Shown: one piece after another, positions 8,630-16,069 of the stretch | How positions within the stretch are numbered: the stretch's first letter is position 1 | How the letters are laid out: each line of letters begins with the position of its first letter | NCBI GenBank assembly: GCA_963770375.1 | Contig: CAVYPM010000006.1 | Span: 186,001 to 250,000, forward strand | Origin: DASVBE01 sp963770375 | GTDB lineage: Bacteria; Actinomycetota; Actinomycetes; Streptosporangiales; Streptosporangiaceae | DNA: 64,000 bases | Direction of reading: 5' to 3' | Position numbers and translations under genes: made by a program | The notes under the pieces: model-generated | Database searches by the model: none | What the model was told of the DNA's origin: nothing | Seen by the model: only the letters and a program-made list of their open reading frames with translations

Positions 8630-9205
8630 TCAGGGCTGGCGGATGAGCTCGACCTCTAGCTCCAGGTCGATCTCGGTGGAGACCAGGAGACCGCCGCGGG
8701 CCAGGGGCATGTTCCAGCTCACGCCCCAGTCCTCGCGGTTGATCCGGCCCCGGGCGGAGAACACCGCGCGGTCGCTGCCCCAGGGGTCCTGGGCGTAGCC
8801 GATGTAGCCGACGGTCAGCGTGACCGGCTTGGTGATGCCCTTGATCGTCAGGTCGCCGGCGAGCGTGCCGGACGTGCCGTCCCAGGCGACCGCCGTCGAG
8901 CGGAACGTCGCCGTCGGGTGGTTCGCCACGTCGAACAGGTCCGCCGAGCGGAGATGGCTGTCCCTGGTGCCGTCCCCGCTGTGCACCGAGGCCATGTCGA
9001 TGGTCACGGTCACGCTGCTGGCTTCCGGGTCCGCCCCGATGTGCACCTCGCCGTCCACTCCGGTGAACCGCCCGCGCACCTTCGTCAGCAGGAAATGCCT
9101 GCCCACGAAGGCCACCTCGGCGTGGCCGGGGTCGACCTTCCAGAGCCCGGTCGCGGGCAGTTCGGCGCCGCCGACTTCCCGGGTCGCCGCTGATGCTGTG
9201 GTCAC
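8630..9205 (-). CDS. YceI-family polyisoprenoid-binding-like protein
   Basis: A 191-aa lipocalin-like beta-barrel of the YceI family. Recognisable parts are GLWKVDPGHAEVAFVGRH at the start, the SSVTVTIDMASVHSGDGTRD segment, DLTIKGITKPVTL, and INREDWGVSWN near the end. Family members bind isoprenoid or amide lipids and are often stress-induced. No signal peptide is visible, as is usual for actinobacterial members. The GTG start at 9205 has an AGGAGG site 8 bases upstream. It is transcribed away from the MarR gene, across an intergenic region with dyads, so MarR control of it is likely. Confidence 0.88.
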   Translation of the reverse strand: MTTASAATREVGGAELPATGLWKVDPGHAEVAFVGRHFLLTKVRGRFTGVDGEVHIGADPEASSVTVTIDMASVHSGDGTRDSHLRSADLFDVANHPTATFRSTAVAWDGTSGTLAGDLTIKGITKPVTLTVGYIGYAQDPWGSDRAVFSARGRINREDWGVSWNMPLARGGLLVSTEIDLELEVELIRQP

Positions 9206-9220
9206 TGCTGCTGCCTCCTT

Positions 9221-9265
9221 GTCGTTTGCCGCGCAGTCGTTTGCCGCGCAGTCGTTCGCCGCGCA
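9221..9265. repeat. Three-copy 15-bp tandem repeat in the YceI leader
   Basis: GTCGTTTGCCGCGCA occurs at 9221-9235 and 9236-9250, with a third copy differing by one base (GTCGTTCGCCGCGCA) at 9251-9265. It lies directly upstream of the ribosome-binding site of the YceI gene, inside its expected 5' leader. Confidence 0.85.
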
Positions 9266-9312
9266 CGCCCGCTGCCGCTGCCGTTGCCCAGACCAGCGTT
9301 AGTAATGTCAGT

Positions 9313-9375
9313 CATAACAGCTAACTGTTATGTGCGTGCGCACGCACATAATCTAGCAGATGTGTGCGTGCGCAC
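9313..9375. promoter_or_regulatory. MarR operator cluster between divergent genes
   Basis: Three dyads lie between YceI and MarR. CATAACAG at 9313-9320 pairs with CTGTTATG at 9325-9332. A perfect 24-bp palindrome covers 9328-9351 (half-site TTATGTGCGTGC). An imperfect copy (TGTGCG-TG-CGCACA) lies at about 9363-9376. They overlap the expected promoter and even the in-frame GTG at 9364, which argues for the later MarR start. Likely autoregulatory MarR sites controlling both genes. Confidence 0.75.
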
Positions 9376-9396
9376 ATAATTCGCTATGCTGCCGCG

Positions 9397-9906
9397 GTGA
9401 GCACGACCGATAACGAGCCGGAAGCCCCACCCGGGCCGGGCCCGGCCGCCACGACCGACGAGGCCGGGATGGCGGCCTGGCGGGCCATGCTGCTGGCGCA
9501 TGCGGCTGCCCTGCGGGCTATCGAGAACGATCTCAGCCACGCCGGGCACATCCCGCTGACCTGGTATGACGTTCTTATTGAGCTGAAGGCCGCCCCGGAC
9601 GGCCGGCTGCGGATGGTCGAGCTCGGCGAGCGGGTCGTGCTGAGCCGGAGCAGGGTCAGCAGGGTGGTCGACGCCATGGCCGCCGTCGGGCTGGCCACCA
9701 AGACCCAGTACCCGGAAGACCGGCGGGTGATCTGGGCGGGGATCACCGAGCTGGGTGTCCAGGCGGTGCTCGCCACCGCCCCCACCTACCTGCGCGGCAT
9801 CGAGAAGCACTTCTCCCGCTACCTGACCGCGGACGAGAAGCCGGTGCTGACCACCGCGCTGACCCGGGTCCGCAACGCGCACACCGAGATCAGCATCACC
9901 GGCTAG
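9397..9906 (+). CDS. MarR-family transcriptional regulator
   Basis: A 169-aa winged-helix repressor. The recognition region is VELGERVVLSRSRVSRVVDAM (about 80-100), followed by the wing around YPEDRRVIWAGIT and a C-terminal dimerisation helix pair. MarR proteins bind palindromes as dimers and release on ligand or oxidant. The GTG at 9397 is preferred to the GTG at 9364, because the latter lies inside the operator palindromes. No cysteine in the N-terminal helix suggests an OhrR-type redox sensor. The DUF2332 gene starts 2 bases after its stop and is probably co-transcribed; YceI diverges. Confidence 0.9.
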   Translation: MSTTDNEPEAPPGPGPAATTDEAGMAAWRAMLLAHAAALRAIENDLSHAGHIPLTWYDVLIELKAAPDGRLRMVELGERVVLSRSRVSRVVDAMAAVGLATKTQYPEDRRVIWAGITELGVQAVLATAPTYLRGIEKHFSRYLTADEKPVLTTALTRVRNAHTEISITG

Positions 9907-9908
9907 CA

Positions 9909-10988
9909 GTGGGTAAGGCCCGCACGCTCGCTCAGGTGTACCGGCGCTTCGGTGAGGTCGAGGCCGCCGGGACATCGCCGCTGTACGAGCGCGTCGCCGT
10001 CGCCCTGAGCGAATCCGGCGAGGCGCTGCGCGCCATCGAGACGGCGCCGGCCCGCAAGCGGCATCCCACGGTGATCCTCGCCGCGCTGCATGACCTCGCA
10101 CTCGCCGGGCGCGCCCCGGAGCTGGCCGCGGCGTACGCCGCGGCGGACGGCGACGCGGCCGCTGGCGCGGCGATCGGCACGCTGCTGCGGATGACCGGTG
10201 CGGTGGTGGCCATCGCCGTGCGCCGGCCGGTGCGGACCTACGAGACCGTGCGATGCGCCGTGCTGTACCCGGCCATTGCCGAGGCGGCGGGGCGGCTCGG
10301 CGCGGATGCGGCCGGGCTGATCGACGTGGGCGGTTCGGCTGGGCTCAACCTCAGCACCGACCGCGTGGGCATCACGTACAGCAACGGGCAGTCGCTGGGT
10401 GACCCGTCGTCTCCCGTGCAGCTGTCGTCGTCGGTCGCGGGAGACCGGCCCCTCCCGGCGCGGGCGATGCCGGAGGTCGTCACCCGGATCGGCGTCGGCC
10501 CCGATCCGTTCGACGTGACCGACGCGGCTGAGGCCCGATGGCTGCGCGCCTGCCTGTGGCCGGGTCAGCCAGAGCGGTCCGCGGGGCTCGAGGCGGGGAT
10601 CGCGCTGGCGGCGACGGCCCCTCCGCAGCTGCTGCACGGTGACGCCGCCGAACTGCTGCCCGGCGCGTTCGCCCGGGTGCCCGCGGGCGCCTTGCCGGTC
10701 GTGATCACGACGTGGGCGCTGTCGTCCCTGCCGCCCGCGAGCCGCCAGCGCTTCCTGCACCGCCTCGGCGAAGCGGCGGCCGGACGGACGGTGGCGTGGG
10801 TGTCCGTGGAGGGGGTTGGGGTCGCGCCTTCGGTACCGACGCTTGGTGACCGACGCGCCTCTGGCCACAGCATCATCGGCCTGGCGGTGCCCGGCCCGGC
10901 GGTGCCCGGCCAGCCGGCTCTGCGCGCCGAGGCCATCGGCCGCTGCTGGTCGCGGGGCCGCTTTCTGGCGTGGCTGGCCGGATCCTAG
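9909..10988 (+). CDS. DUF2332 family protein
   Basis: A 359-aa protein of the DUF2332 family, common in actinobacteria and without an established function. Visible landmarks are SPLYERVAVALSES and HPTVILAALHDLAL near the start, a GLIDVGGSAGLNL segment in the middle that looks like a Rossmann-type nucleotide or SAM loop, and LPVVITTWALSSLPP in the last third. The DVGGSAGLNL loop suggests a methyltransferase-like fold, but this is inference. The GTG at 9909 lies 2 bases after the MarR stop. Its own TAG is embedded in a CTAG shared with the convergent MFS gene. Confidence 0.85.
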   Translation: MGKARTLAQVYRRFGEVEAAGTSPLYERVAVALSESGEALRAIETAPARKRHPTVILAALHDLALAGRAPELAAAYAAADGDAAAGAAIGTLLRMTGAVVAIAVRRPVRTYETVRCAVLYPAIAEAAGRLGADAAGLIDVGGSAGLNLSTDRVGITYSNGQSLGDPSSPVQLSSSVAGDRPLPARAMPEVVTRIGVGPDPFDVTDAAEARWLRACLWPGQPERSAGLEAGIALAATAPPQLLHGDAAELLPGAFARVPAGALPVVITTWALSSLPPASRQRFLHRLGEAAAGRTVAWVSVEGVGVAPSVPTLGDRRASGHSIIGLAVPGPAVPGQPALRAEAIGRCWSRGRFLAWLAGS

Positions 10989-12211
10989 GGCGTGGATGCC
11001 CGGCGGCGGGCGGTCAGGGTCACGGCGCCGAGGGCGGCGACCACGAGCGGGAGAGCGGTCCAGGGCAGGGCGGCGGCACCGCGGGCGTCCAGGACGGCAC
11101 CCCCGGCGAAGGCGCCTGCGGCGATGCCCGTGTTGTAGACCGTGGTCTGGAAGGACGAGGCGACCACGGCGTAGCGCGGGCCGGAGGCCGCGGTCAGCGC
11201 GGCCTGCAGCAGGGCCGGGGCGGCGCCGAAGCCGGTGCCCCACAGGGCCGCGGCGGCGAGCAAGCCCGGCAGGGACTGGCCGTCCAGGGCGAGCAGGCCG
11301 AGCGCCGCGGCGACCAGGCCGACGGCGCCGCCCAGGGCCAGCCGGGGCCAGCGGTCGGCGAGCCAGCCAGCCAGCGCGATACCGGCCACCGTGGCCGCGC
11401 CGAAGACGAGCAGCGGCAGGCCCGGATGGTGCAGCCCGGCCCGGGCCGCGACCGGCGCGATGTAGGTGTACAGGGCCTGGTGGCCGGACAGCAGGAGCGC
11501 CGTGGTGGCGAGCACCGGGCGGATCCCCGGCCGCCGCGCGACGGTGAGCAGCCCGGGGCGGGTCCCGGCCGGTTCGCCGCCCAGGGCCGGGATCGTCGCC
11601 CGGATCCAGCCGATCAGCACGGCGCCGAGCACGGCCAGGGCGGCGAAGGTGCCCCGCCAGCCGATCAGGCCGGCCACGGCGGCGCTGGCCGGGAGCCCGG
11701 CCGTCAGCGCCACGGTGATCCCGGCCAGCGTGATCGCGACTGCGCGGCCGCGCTGGGCGGGCGGCGCGATCCGGGCGGCGTAGCTGGCCAGCATGGACCA
11801 CACCATCCCGTTGAGCAGCCCGGCTCCGATCCGCAGGCCGAACGTGAGCCCGTAGCTCGACGAGGCCGCGGTCGCCGCGCTGGCGGCGGCTATCCCGGCC
11901 ACCAGGGCCAGCAGCAGCGGCCGCTGGGGCAGCCCGCGGGTCAGCGCCGCGAACGGGATCGCCGCGCATGTCGCCGCGATGGCGAACCCGCTGGCCAGAT
12001 AGCCGACCTGGCCGGGCGCGACCCGGAGTGCCGCGCCAAGCTGCGGCAGCACCGCCGCCGGGAACAGTTCGGTGACCACGATCCACGTCGCCACCGCAGC
12101 CAGCGCCAGCAGCCCGCCCAGGGGCAGCCGATCCGGGATCGCTTCCGGCTCAGCGGGCCGGAGTTCCAGGGCGGGGTCAGGGGCGCAGGCCGGCGGGGTG
12201 CTGGTGGGCAT
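10985..12211 (-). CDS. MFS transporter (DHA1/AraJ-like drug efflux)
   Basis: A 408-aa major facilitator with about 12 hydrophobic segments. The loop between helices 2 and 3 has ALTRGLPQRPLLL, helix 5 has the TLAGITVALTAGLPASAAV stretch resembling antiporter motif C, and the overall pattern matches sugar-efflux/AraJ-like drug:H+ antiporters. It probably exports a small toxic or signalling compound. It diverges from a MerR regulator across a 20-bp dyad, the classical arrangement for MerR-controlled efflux pumps. The last bases overlap the convergent DUF2332 gene by 4 bp (CTAG). Confidence 0.88.
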   Translation of the reverse strand: MPTSTPPACAPDPALELRPAEPEAIPDRLPLGGLLALAAVATWIVVTELFPAAVLPQLGAALRVAPGQVGYLASGFAIAATCAAIPFAALTRGLPQRPLLLALVAGIAAASAATAASSSYGLTFGLRIGAGLLNGMVWSMLASYAARIAPPAQRGRAVAITLAGITVALTAGLPASAAVAGLIGWRGTFAALAVLGAVLIGWIRATIPALGGEPAGTRPGLLTVARRPGIRPVLATTALLLSGHQALYTYIAPVAARAGLHHPGLPLLVFGAATVAGIALAGWLADRWPRLALGGAVGLVAAALGLLALDGQSLPGLLAAAALWGTGFGAAPALLQAALTAASGPRYAVVASSFQTTVYNTGIAAGAFAGGAVLDARGAAALPWTALPLVVAALGAVTLTARRRASTP

Positions 12212-12226
12212 GACGCTATGCTCAAA

Positions 12227-12246
12227 CCTTCACATCAGTGTGAAGG
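12227..12246. promoter_or_regulatory. MerR-type operator dyad
   Basis: CCTTCACA-TCAG-TGTGAAGG is a perfect dyad with 8-bp arms placed between the MFS start (12211) and the MerR gene. MerR regulators bind such dyads within an over-long promoter spacer and untwist the DNA on ligand binding. Confidence 0.8.
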
Positions 12247-12302
12247 CAAATGCTGAGCCTGAGCGCCGGCAGATGCCGGATCTGATCTTCGTGGAGGGCC
12301 CG

Positions 12303-12671
12303 GTGCGGATCGGCGAGCTGGCGGCGTGGACCGGGATATCGGCCCGGATGCTGCGCTACTACGAGGAGCAGGGACTGCTGACCCCGGAGCGGACCAGCAG
12401 CGGCTACCGGTCCTACCCGGACAGCGCGGTCAGCCAGGCGGGGCAGATCCGCGGGCTGCTCGACGCCGGGCTGACCACCGAGATCATCCGCACGATCCTG
12501 CCCTGCCTGAACGACCCTGAGGATGTCCGGCGCACGGTCGGCTGCCTGCCGGCCGCCACGGTCGAGCTCATCCGCGCGGAGCTCGGCCGGGTGCAGCAGC
12601 GGATCGATTGCCTGACCAGAAACCGGGACGCAATCGAGGCCTATCTCGCTAACCAGCCGGCCCGCCGTTAA
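12303..12671 (+). CDS. MerR-family transcriptional regulator
   Basis: A 122-aa regulator with an N-terminal winged helix (RIGELAAWTGISARMLRYYE, then LTPERTSSGYRSY) and a long dimerisation coil with EDVRRTVGCL and ELGRVQQRIDCLTRN. The C-terminal ligand domain is very short, so it resembles small MerR proteins rather than BmrR. GTG at 12303 is preferred because it places RIGELA at the very N terminus as usual and has GGAGG 5 bases upstream; ATG at 12273 is the alternative (132 aa). Two cysteines (in the LPCLND and VGCLPA segments) could sense metal or thiol stress. Probable target: the divergent MFS gene. Confidence 0.88.
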   Translation: MRIGELAAWTGISARMLRYYEEQGLLTPERTSSGYRSYPDSAVSQAGQIRGLLDAGLTTEIIRTILPCLNDPEDVRRTVGCLPAATVELIRAELGRVQQRIDCLTRNRDAIEAYLANQPARR

Positions 12672-12692
12672 TCCCGCTCGCCGCAACCCGGG

Positions 12693-12755
12693 CCGCCCGG
12701 CCGTCATCACTTATCTGGTATCACCCGACTGCGGAGCGAAACCACGGCCGGGCGG
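12693..12755. terminator. Inverted repeat after the MerR gene
   Basis: CCGCCCGGCCGT at 12693-12704 pairs perfectly with its complement at 12744-12755 across a 39-nt loop. It may end the MerR transcript; the long loop makes this uncertain. Confidence 0.4.
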
Positions 12756-12922
12756 GCCGTTCCCGGAAAGCACCGCCGGCCGGCTGGCGGGTCCGCGGAA
12801 ATTCTCGCCGGACGGTCGCGACACGACACGCCAGAGGGCTGCGGGAAAGGCCCCTAAATCGGTAAACTAGGCATTAATGGAGCAGCCAAACGGGGGCCCG
12901 GGTCGTCCGGCGGCGCGTCAAT

Positions 12923-12952
12923 TTGACAAGGTCAAGGGCGGGCGCCGACGAT
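12923..12952 (+). promoter_or_regulatory. Promoter of lsr2 copy 1, probably leaderless
   Basis: A consensus TTGACA (-35) at 12923-12928 is followed by 18 bp and GACGAT (-10) at 12947-12952. The ATG lies 5 bases after the -10, so transcription should begin at or next to the start codon. The second lsr2 copy has the same two hexamers in the same position. Confidence 0.7.
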
Positions 12953-12957
12953 CAAGT

Positions 12958-13281
12958 ATGGCCAAAACGGTAAACGTGCTAGTGACGGACGATATCGACG
13001 GATCCGCGGGAGCCGGACCAGTGGTGTTCGGCTACCAGAACTCGTCCTACGAGATCGACCTCACCCCGCAGAACAAAGCCAAGTTCGAAGAGGCGCTAGC
13101 GCCCTTCATCCAGGCCGCACGGCGCACCCCCGGCGGTGCGGCCCGGCGCGCCACCCGGACCACGGCCCACCGGCTCGACCGGGCCGCGATCCGAACCTGG
13201 GCCCGCGAGCAGGGAATCGCGATCTCCGACCGCGGCCGGCTCAGCACCGAGATCATTAACAAATACAAAGCCGCTCACTAG
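12958..13281 (+). CDS. lsr2: Lsr2 nucleoid-associated protein, copy 1
   Basis: A 107-aa H-NS-like xenogeneic silencer that bridges AT-rich DNA. The N-terminal dimerisation domain (MAKTVNVLVTDDIDGS, then SYEIDLTPQNKAKF) is followed by a basic linker and the C-terminal DNA-binding domain with the AT-hook-like RGR (DRGRLSTEI) and a final NKYKAAH. Start at ATG 12958; the longer frame from 12877 is not conserved in the family. No Shine-Dalgarno site is present, consistent with a leaderless mRNA. A second lsr2 lies at 30278-30595, differing mainly in the linker. Confidence 0.95.
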   Translation: MAKTVNVLVTDDIDGSAGAGPVVFGYQNSSYEIDLTPQNKAKFEEALAPFIQAARRTPGGAARRATRTTAHRLDRAAIRTWAREQGIAISDRGRLSTEIINKYKAAH

Positions 13282-13885
13282 AACATCCGCCGTCCCGGCA
13301 CCAGGCCGGGCCGTCCGTGAGCTAGGACCACTGGACTGGCGCTTCCGCCCGGACCGCCAGCATCCAGCTACGGGGGTCCCGGCCACGACGGCCCGTGATG
13401 GCCTCCCTGCCCAGGACACCAGGACCGGTCCCCCGGCCCCGGTGCGCGCCCGCGCCGCGTATCCCCAGGCGCCTCCCCGCCCCGCGCCACACAGGGCTGG
13501 TCTGCTGCGTCACCCCGTACGTTCGGCCGGCATCGGCCGCGGGAATCCCAGCCCTCCCAGCCCTCGCAGATGACCGGCAGGGCTCCTGGATGAGCTACCC
13601 GGGGTTATTTGCCGCCCGCACGCTGAGCCAGCGATCCGCTACCGCGGGACCGGGACGGGCCCGCGGCGTGCATGGGCGGCTGGCCGTTTCCTGGTGGCGT
13701 TCGCGCGGGTCGCCAAGCCCGGTATCCGGGCCCCGGCTGAACTACCGGGGTTAGGGGTTTTCGTGACCCAGGGAAATCTGCTGGTGACCGGCTGCTGTCA
13801 TTCTCGTGGGTTCACTTTCCGGCGGGACTGCGGGGCGGCGGGTCTTTCCGGACCCTGGATTCCTTACGGGGCCGGGGATCCCGGT

Positions 13886-13950
13886 GTTCTCCATGATCGC
13901 GGAGGATTGTGTACCGCGGGCGGTGGCAAAACCTCCGCGATCATGAGAAC
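13886..13950. repeat. Long inverted repeat with 26-nt loop
   Basis: The arms at 13886-13905 and 13932-13950 pair over 19 bp with one bulged base; the inner 14 bp (CATGATCGCGGAGG with its complement) are perfect. No coding sequence overlaps it. It could be a structured RNA, a double regulator site or a small dispersed palindromic element. Confidence 0.75.
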
Positions 13951-14137
13951 GGTTCCTAATGGCGCCGGGCGGGGCACGTGATCGCGGGGCGGCCGGTACG
14001 CTGGCCGCGGCACGCGGAGGCCATCCTGATCGATCTTCCGGGCGCTGAACAGAGTCCAATCCGGCGGGCCGGGCCCGGCGCGGGGCTCCGTCCCCGTGAC
14101 GCCAAAGCCCCCGGGCCAACGGCCTCCGCGCGGCGCG

Positions 14138-14179
14138 GTGCTCCCCTGAGAACGGTGCCCTTTTGGGCAGTGCTCCCCT
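14138..14179 (+). promoter_or_regulatory. Direct repeat GTGCTCCCCT upstream of lipoprotein gene
   Basis: GTGCTCCCCT occurs at 14138-14147 and 14170-14179, 32 bp apart, which is about three helical turns and puts both copies on one face of the DNA. The second copy ends 22 bases before the ATG of the lipoprotein gene. A regulator site is possible. Confidence 0.4.
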
Positions 14180-14201
14180 TGAATGGCAATGGAGGCGGCC
14201 G

Positions 14202-14957
14202 ATGACGGGCAGACGCGGCCGGCTGACGGCGCTCACGGCTCTTGCTGCGGGACTGGCCACCCTCGCGGCCGGCTGCGCGAGCCCCTCCGCCCATCCCACC
14301 GCCGGGCCGGCCCCCCGCAGCACCGGCGCCGCGACCCCCTCGGCACCGCAGGCCAGCCCCGCCAGCCCGGCCAGCCCTGCGCCCACGCCGTCGGGCTCGC
14401 CGAGCGTCATTCCTGTCCCCCGGCCGCCTGCGCGGCTGCATCAGACCAGGGCGCTGCCCCGCGCGCACACCGCAGTGTTCCGGGCGGAGATGACCGACCT
14501 GTGGACGGCACTGGTCACGGGCCGGGTCCGGCCCGGGGTGCAGGCGTTCTTCCCGCTGACCGCGTACCAGCAGGTGAAGGCGATCGCCGACCCGTCAGCC
14601 GACTGGCACAGCCGGCTGCTGGCCGACTTCCGGCTCGACGTGGCCGCCGCGCATCACTTCCTGCGGCAGGCACCCGGCCGGCCCCATCTGGTCCGGGTGA
14701 TCGTGCCGGCTGCGCAGGCCGCCTGGATCGACCCGGGCGTGTGCGACAACAAGGTCGGGTACTGGCATGTGGCCGGCCCGCGGCTGGTCTACCGGCAGCA
14801 CGGCCGGATCCGCTCGATCGGCATCGCCTCGCTGATCTCCTGGCGCGGCCGGTGGTACGTGGTGCACCTGGGCGCGGTGCTGCGCAGTACCCCGGCCGGC
14901 GTCGTCGACCAGCCCGCCGACGGCCCCGGCACCCCCGGCCCGCCCGGCGGCTGCTGA
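14202..14957 (+). CDS. Secreted lipoprotein of unknown function
   Basis: A 251-aa exported protein. It has a basic N terminus, a hydrophobic core and a lipobox LAAGC with the lipidated Cys at 25, then a Pro/Ser/Ala-rich tether (about 26-75) that would span the cell wall, and a compact globular domain (about 85-240) containing FRAEMTDLWTALVTGRVR, TAYQQVKAIADPS and SLISWRGRWYVVHLG. The domain ends in a Pro/Gly tail. I do not recognise the domain; the WRGRWYVVHLG ending resembles NTF2-like extracytoplasmic proteins. ATG 14202 has GGAGG 6 bases upstream. It converges on the deaminase gene. Confidence 0.8.
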   Translation: MTGRRGRLTALTALAAGLATLAAGCASPSAHPTAGPAPRSTGAATPSAPQASPASPASPAPTPSGSPSVIPVPRPPARLHQTRALPRAHTAVFRAEMTDLWTALVTGRVRPGVQAFFPLTAYQQVKAIADPSADWHSRLLADFRLDVAAAHHFLRQAPGRPHLVRVIVPAAQAAWIDPGVCDNKVGYWHVAGPRLVYRQHGRIRSIGIASLISWRGRWYVVHLGAVLRSTPAGVVDQPADGPGTPGPPGGC

Positions 14958-15001
14958 CCCCGCTGACCCCCGCAACCCGGCCTCGCCCCGCTGACCCCGC
15001 C

Positions 15002-16039
15002 TTAGTCAGCCGCCGCAGCGCCCGCGGCCAGCGCGTCATCGATGCCGGCCAGCATCTCGGCCCGGATGTCCTCCGGGCAGAACGCGGCCTGCGCGCTGGC
15101 CCGGGCCAGACCGGCCAGCTCGTCCCGGCCCAGCCCGAACTGCTCATGCGCGACCAGGTACTCACCGTTCAGGTCGGTGTCGAACATGCCCGGGTCGTCG
15201 GTGGACAGGGTGACCGGCACGCCCGCGGCCAGCAGCACCGGCAGCGGGTGCGAGGCCAGCGACGGCACCGCGCCGGTGCGCAGGTTCGAGATCAGGCAGA
15301 CGTCCAGCGCGATCCGCCGGCTGGCCAGCACAGCGAGCAGCGCCGGGTCGGACGCCGCGCCGATGCCGTGCCCGATCCGCTCCGCCCCCAGCTCATTGAC
15401 CGCCGCCCAGACCGCGGACGGGCCGACGGTCTCGCCCGCGTGCGGCACGGAGTGCAGCCCGGCCTCCCGTGCGGCACGGAAGAACGGCGCGTAGTCGCTC
15501 TGCCGGACCGCGTCCTCGGGCCCGGCCAGGCCCAGGCCGACCGTTCCCGGCGGCCGGTAGCGGACCGCGAAGTCCAGGGTCTCCGCCGCTCCGTCCGGGC
15601 CCAGCGCGGCGTCCGCGTCGAAGATCCAGCCGAGCCCCACGCCGTACCGCTCCGCGGCCAGCGCCCGGCCGTCGGCGAGCGCGGACGCCAGCTCGTCGAA
15701 GGTGATCCCGGCCATCCGGTTGCGCGCCGCGGTGACCTGGACCTCGGCCCACCGGACCCGGCTGGCGGCGAGATGTGCGGCCATCCCGTCCAGCAGCGTG
15801 ACCACGTCGGCGCCGGTCCGCACCAGCAGGTTCACCCGCGAGTAGATCTGCAGGAAGTGCATGAAGTCGGTGAACCGGTAGAACTCCGCCAGCGCGTCCG
15901 GCTCGGTGGGCACGCCGCCGTCCGGGTGCCGCCGGGCCAGCGCCAGCACGGTCTCCGGCGAAGCCGAGCCGACCAGGTGCAGGTGCAGCTCGGCCTTGGG
16001 CAGCGCGGCCACGAACCGCGCCATCTCGTGGTTGCGCAC
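15002..16039 (-). CDS. Adenosine deaminase-family enzyme
   Basis: A 345-aa amidohydrolase-fold metalloenzyme. Zinc and catalytic residues are visible: H19 and H21 in ELHLHLVGS, H200 and E203 in VPHAGE, H224 in RIGHG, and D281-D282 in STDDPGMF. It should hydrolytically remove the 6-amino group from adenosine or a related purine. HLVGS replaces the more usual HLDGA/HLEGS, so the substrate may differ; aminofutalosine deaminases of the menaquinone pathway belong to the same family. GTG 16039 is chosen because AAGGAG lies 6 bases upstream. It follows the FtsX-type gene by 30 bp on the same strand and may be co-transcribed. Confidence 0.88.
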   Translation of the reverse strand: MRNHEMARFVAALPKAELHLHLVGSASPETVLALARRHPDGGVPTEPDALAEFYRFTDFMHFLQIYSRVNLLVRTGADVVTLLDGMAAHLAASRVRWAEVQVTAARNRMAGITFDELASALADGRALAAERYGVGLGWIFDADAALGPDGAAETLDFAVRYRPPGTVGLGLAGPEDAVRQSDYAPFFRAAREAGLHSVPHAGETVGPSAVWAAVNELGAERIGHGIGAASDPALLAVLASRRIALDVCLISNLRTGAVPSLASHPLPVLLAAGVPVTLSTDDPGMFDTDLNGEYLVAHEQFGLGRDELAGLARASAQAAFCPEDIRAEMLAGIDDALAAGAAAAD

Positions 16040-16069
16040 CGATAGCTCCTTCTGTCTGGCAGGAGGAGG

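Larger units (their letters stand above)
13282..14201. other. Gene-poor intergenic stretch, 0.9 kb
   Basis: No frame here has both coding-like third positions and a ribosome-binding site. It begins with a small GC hairpin (13294-13310) that may end the lsr2 transcript, and contains the long inverted repeat at 13886-13950, two copies of TGAGAACGGT (13944-13953 and 14147-14156) and the GTGCTCCCCT pair just before the lipoprotein gene. Confidence 0.55.

Noticed and set aside
9364..9396. Upstream GTG start of the MarR gene
   Set aside because: It lies inside the operator dyads, and the 11 extra residues are not typical of MarR proteins; GTG 9397 is preferred.
14183..16045. 620-codon open frame overlapping the lipoprotein and deaminase genes
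   Set aside because: Shadow of two well-supported genes in other frames; no ribosome-binding site and no recognisable motif.
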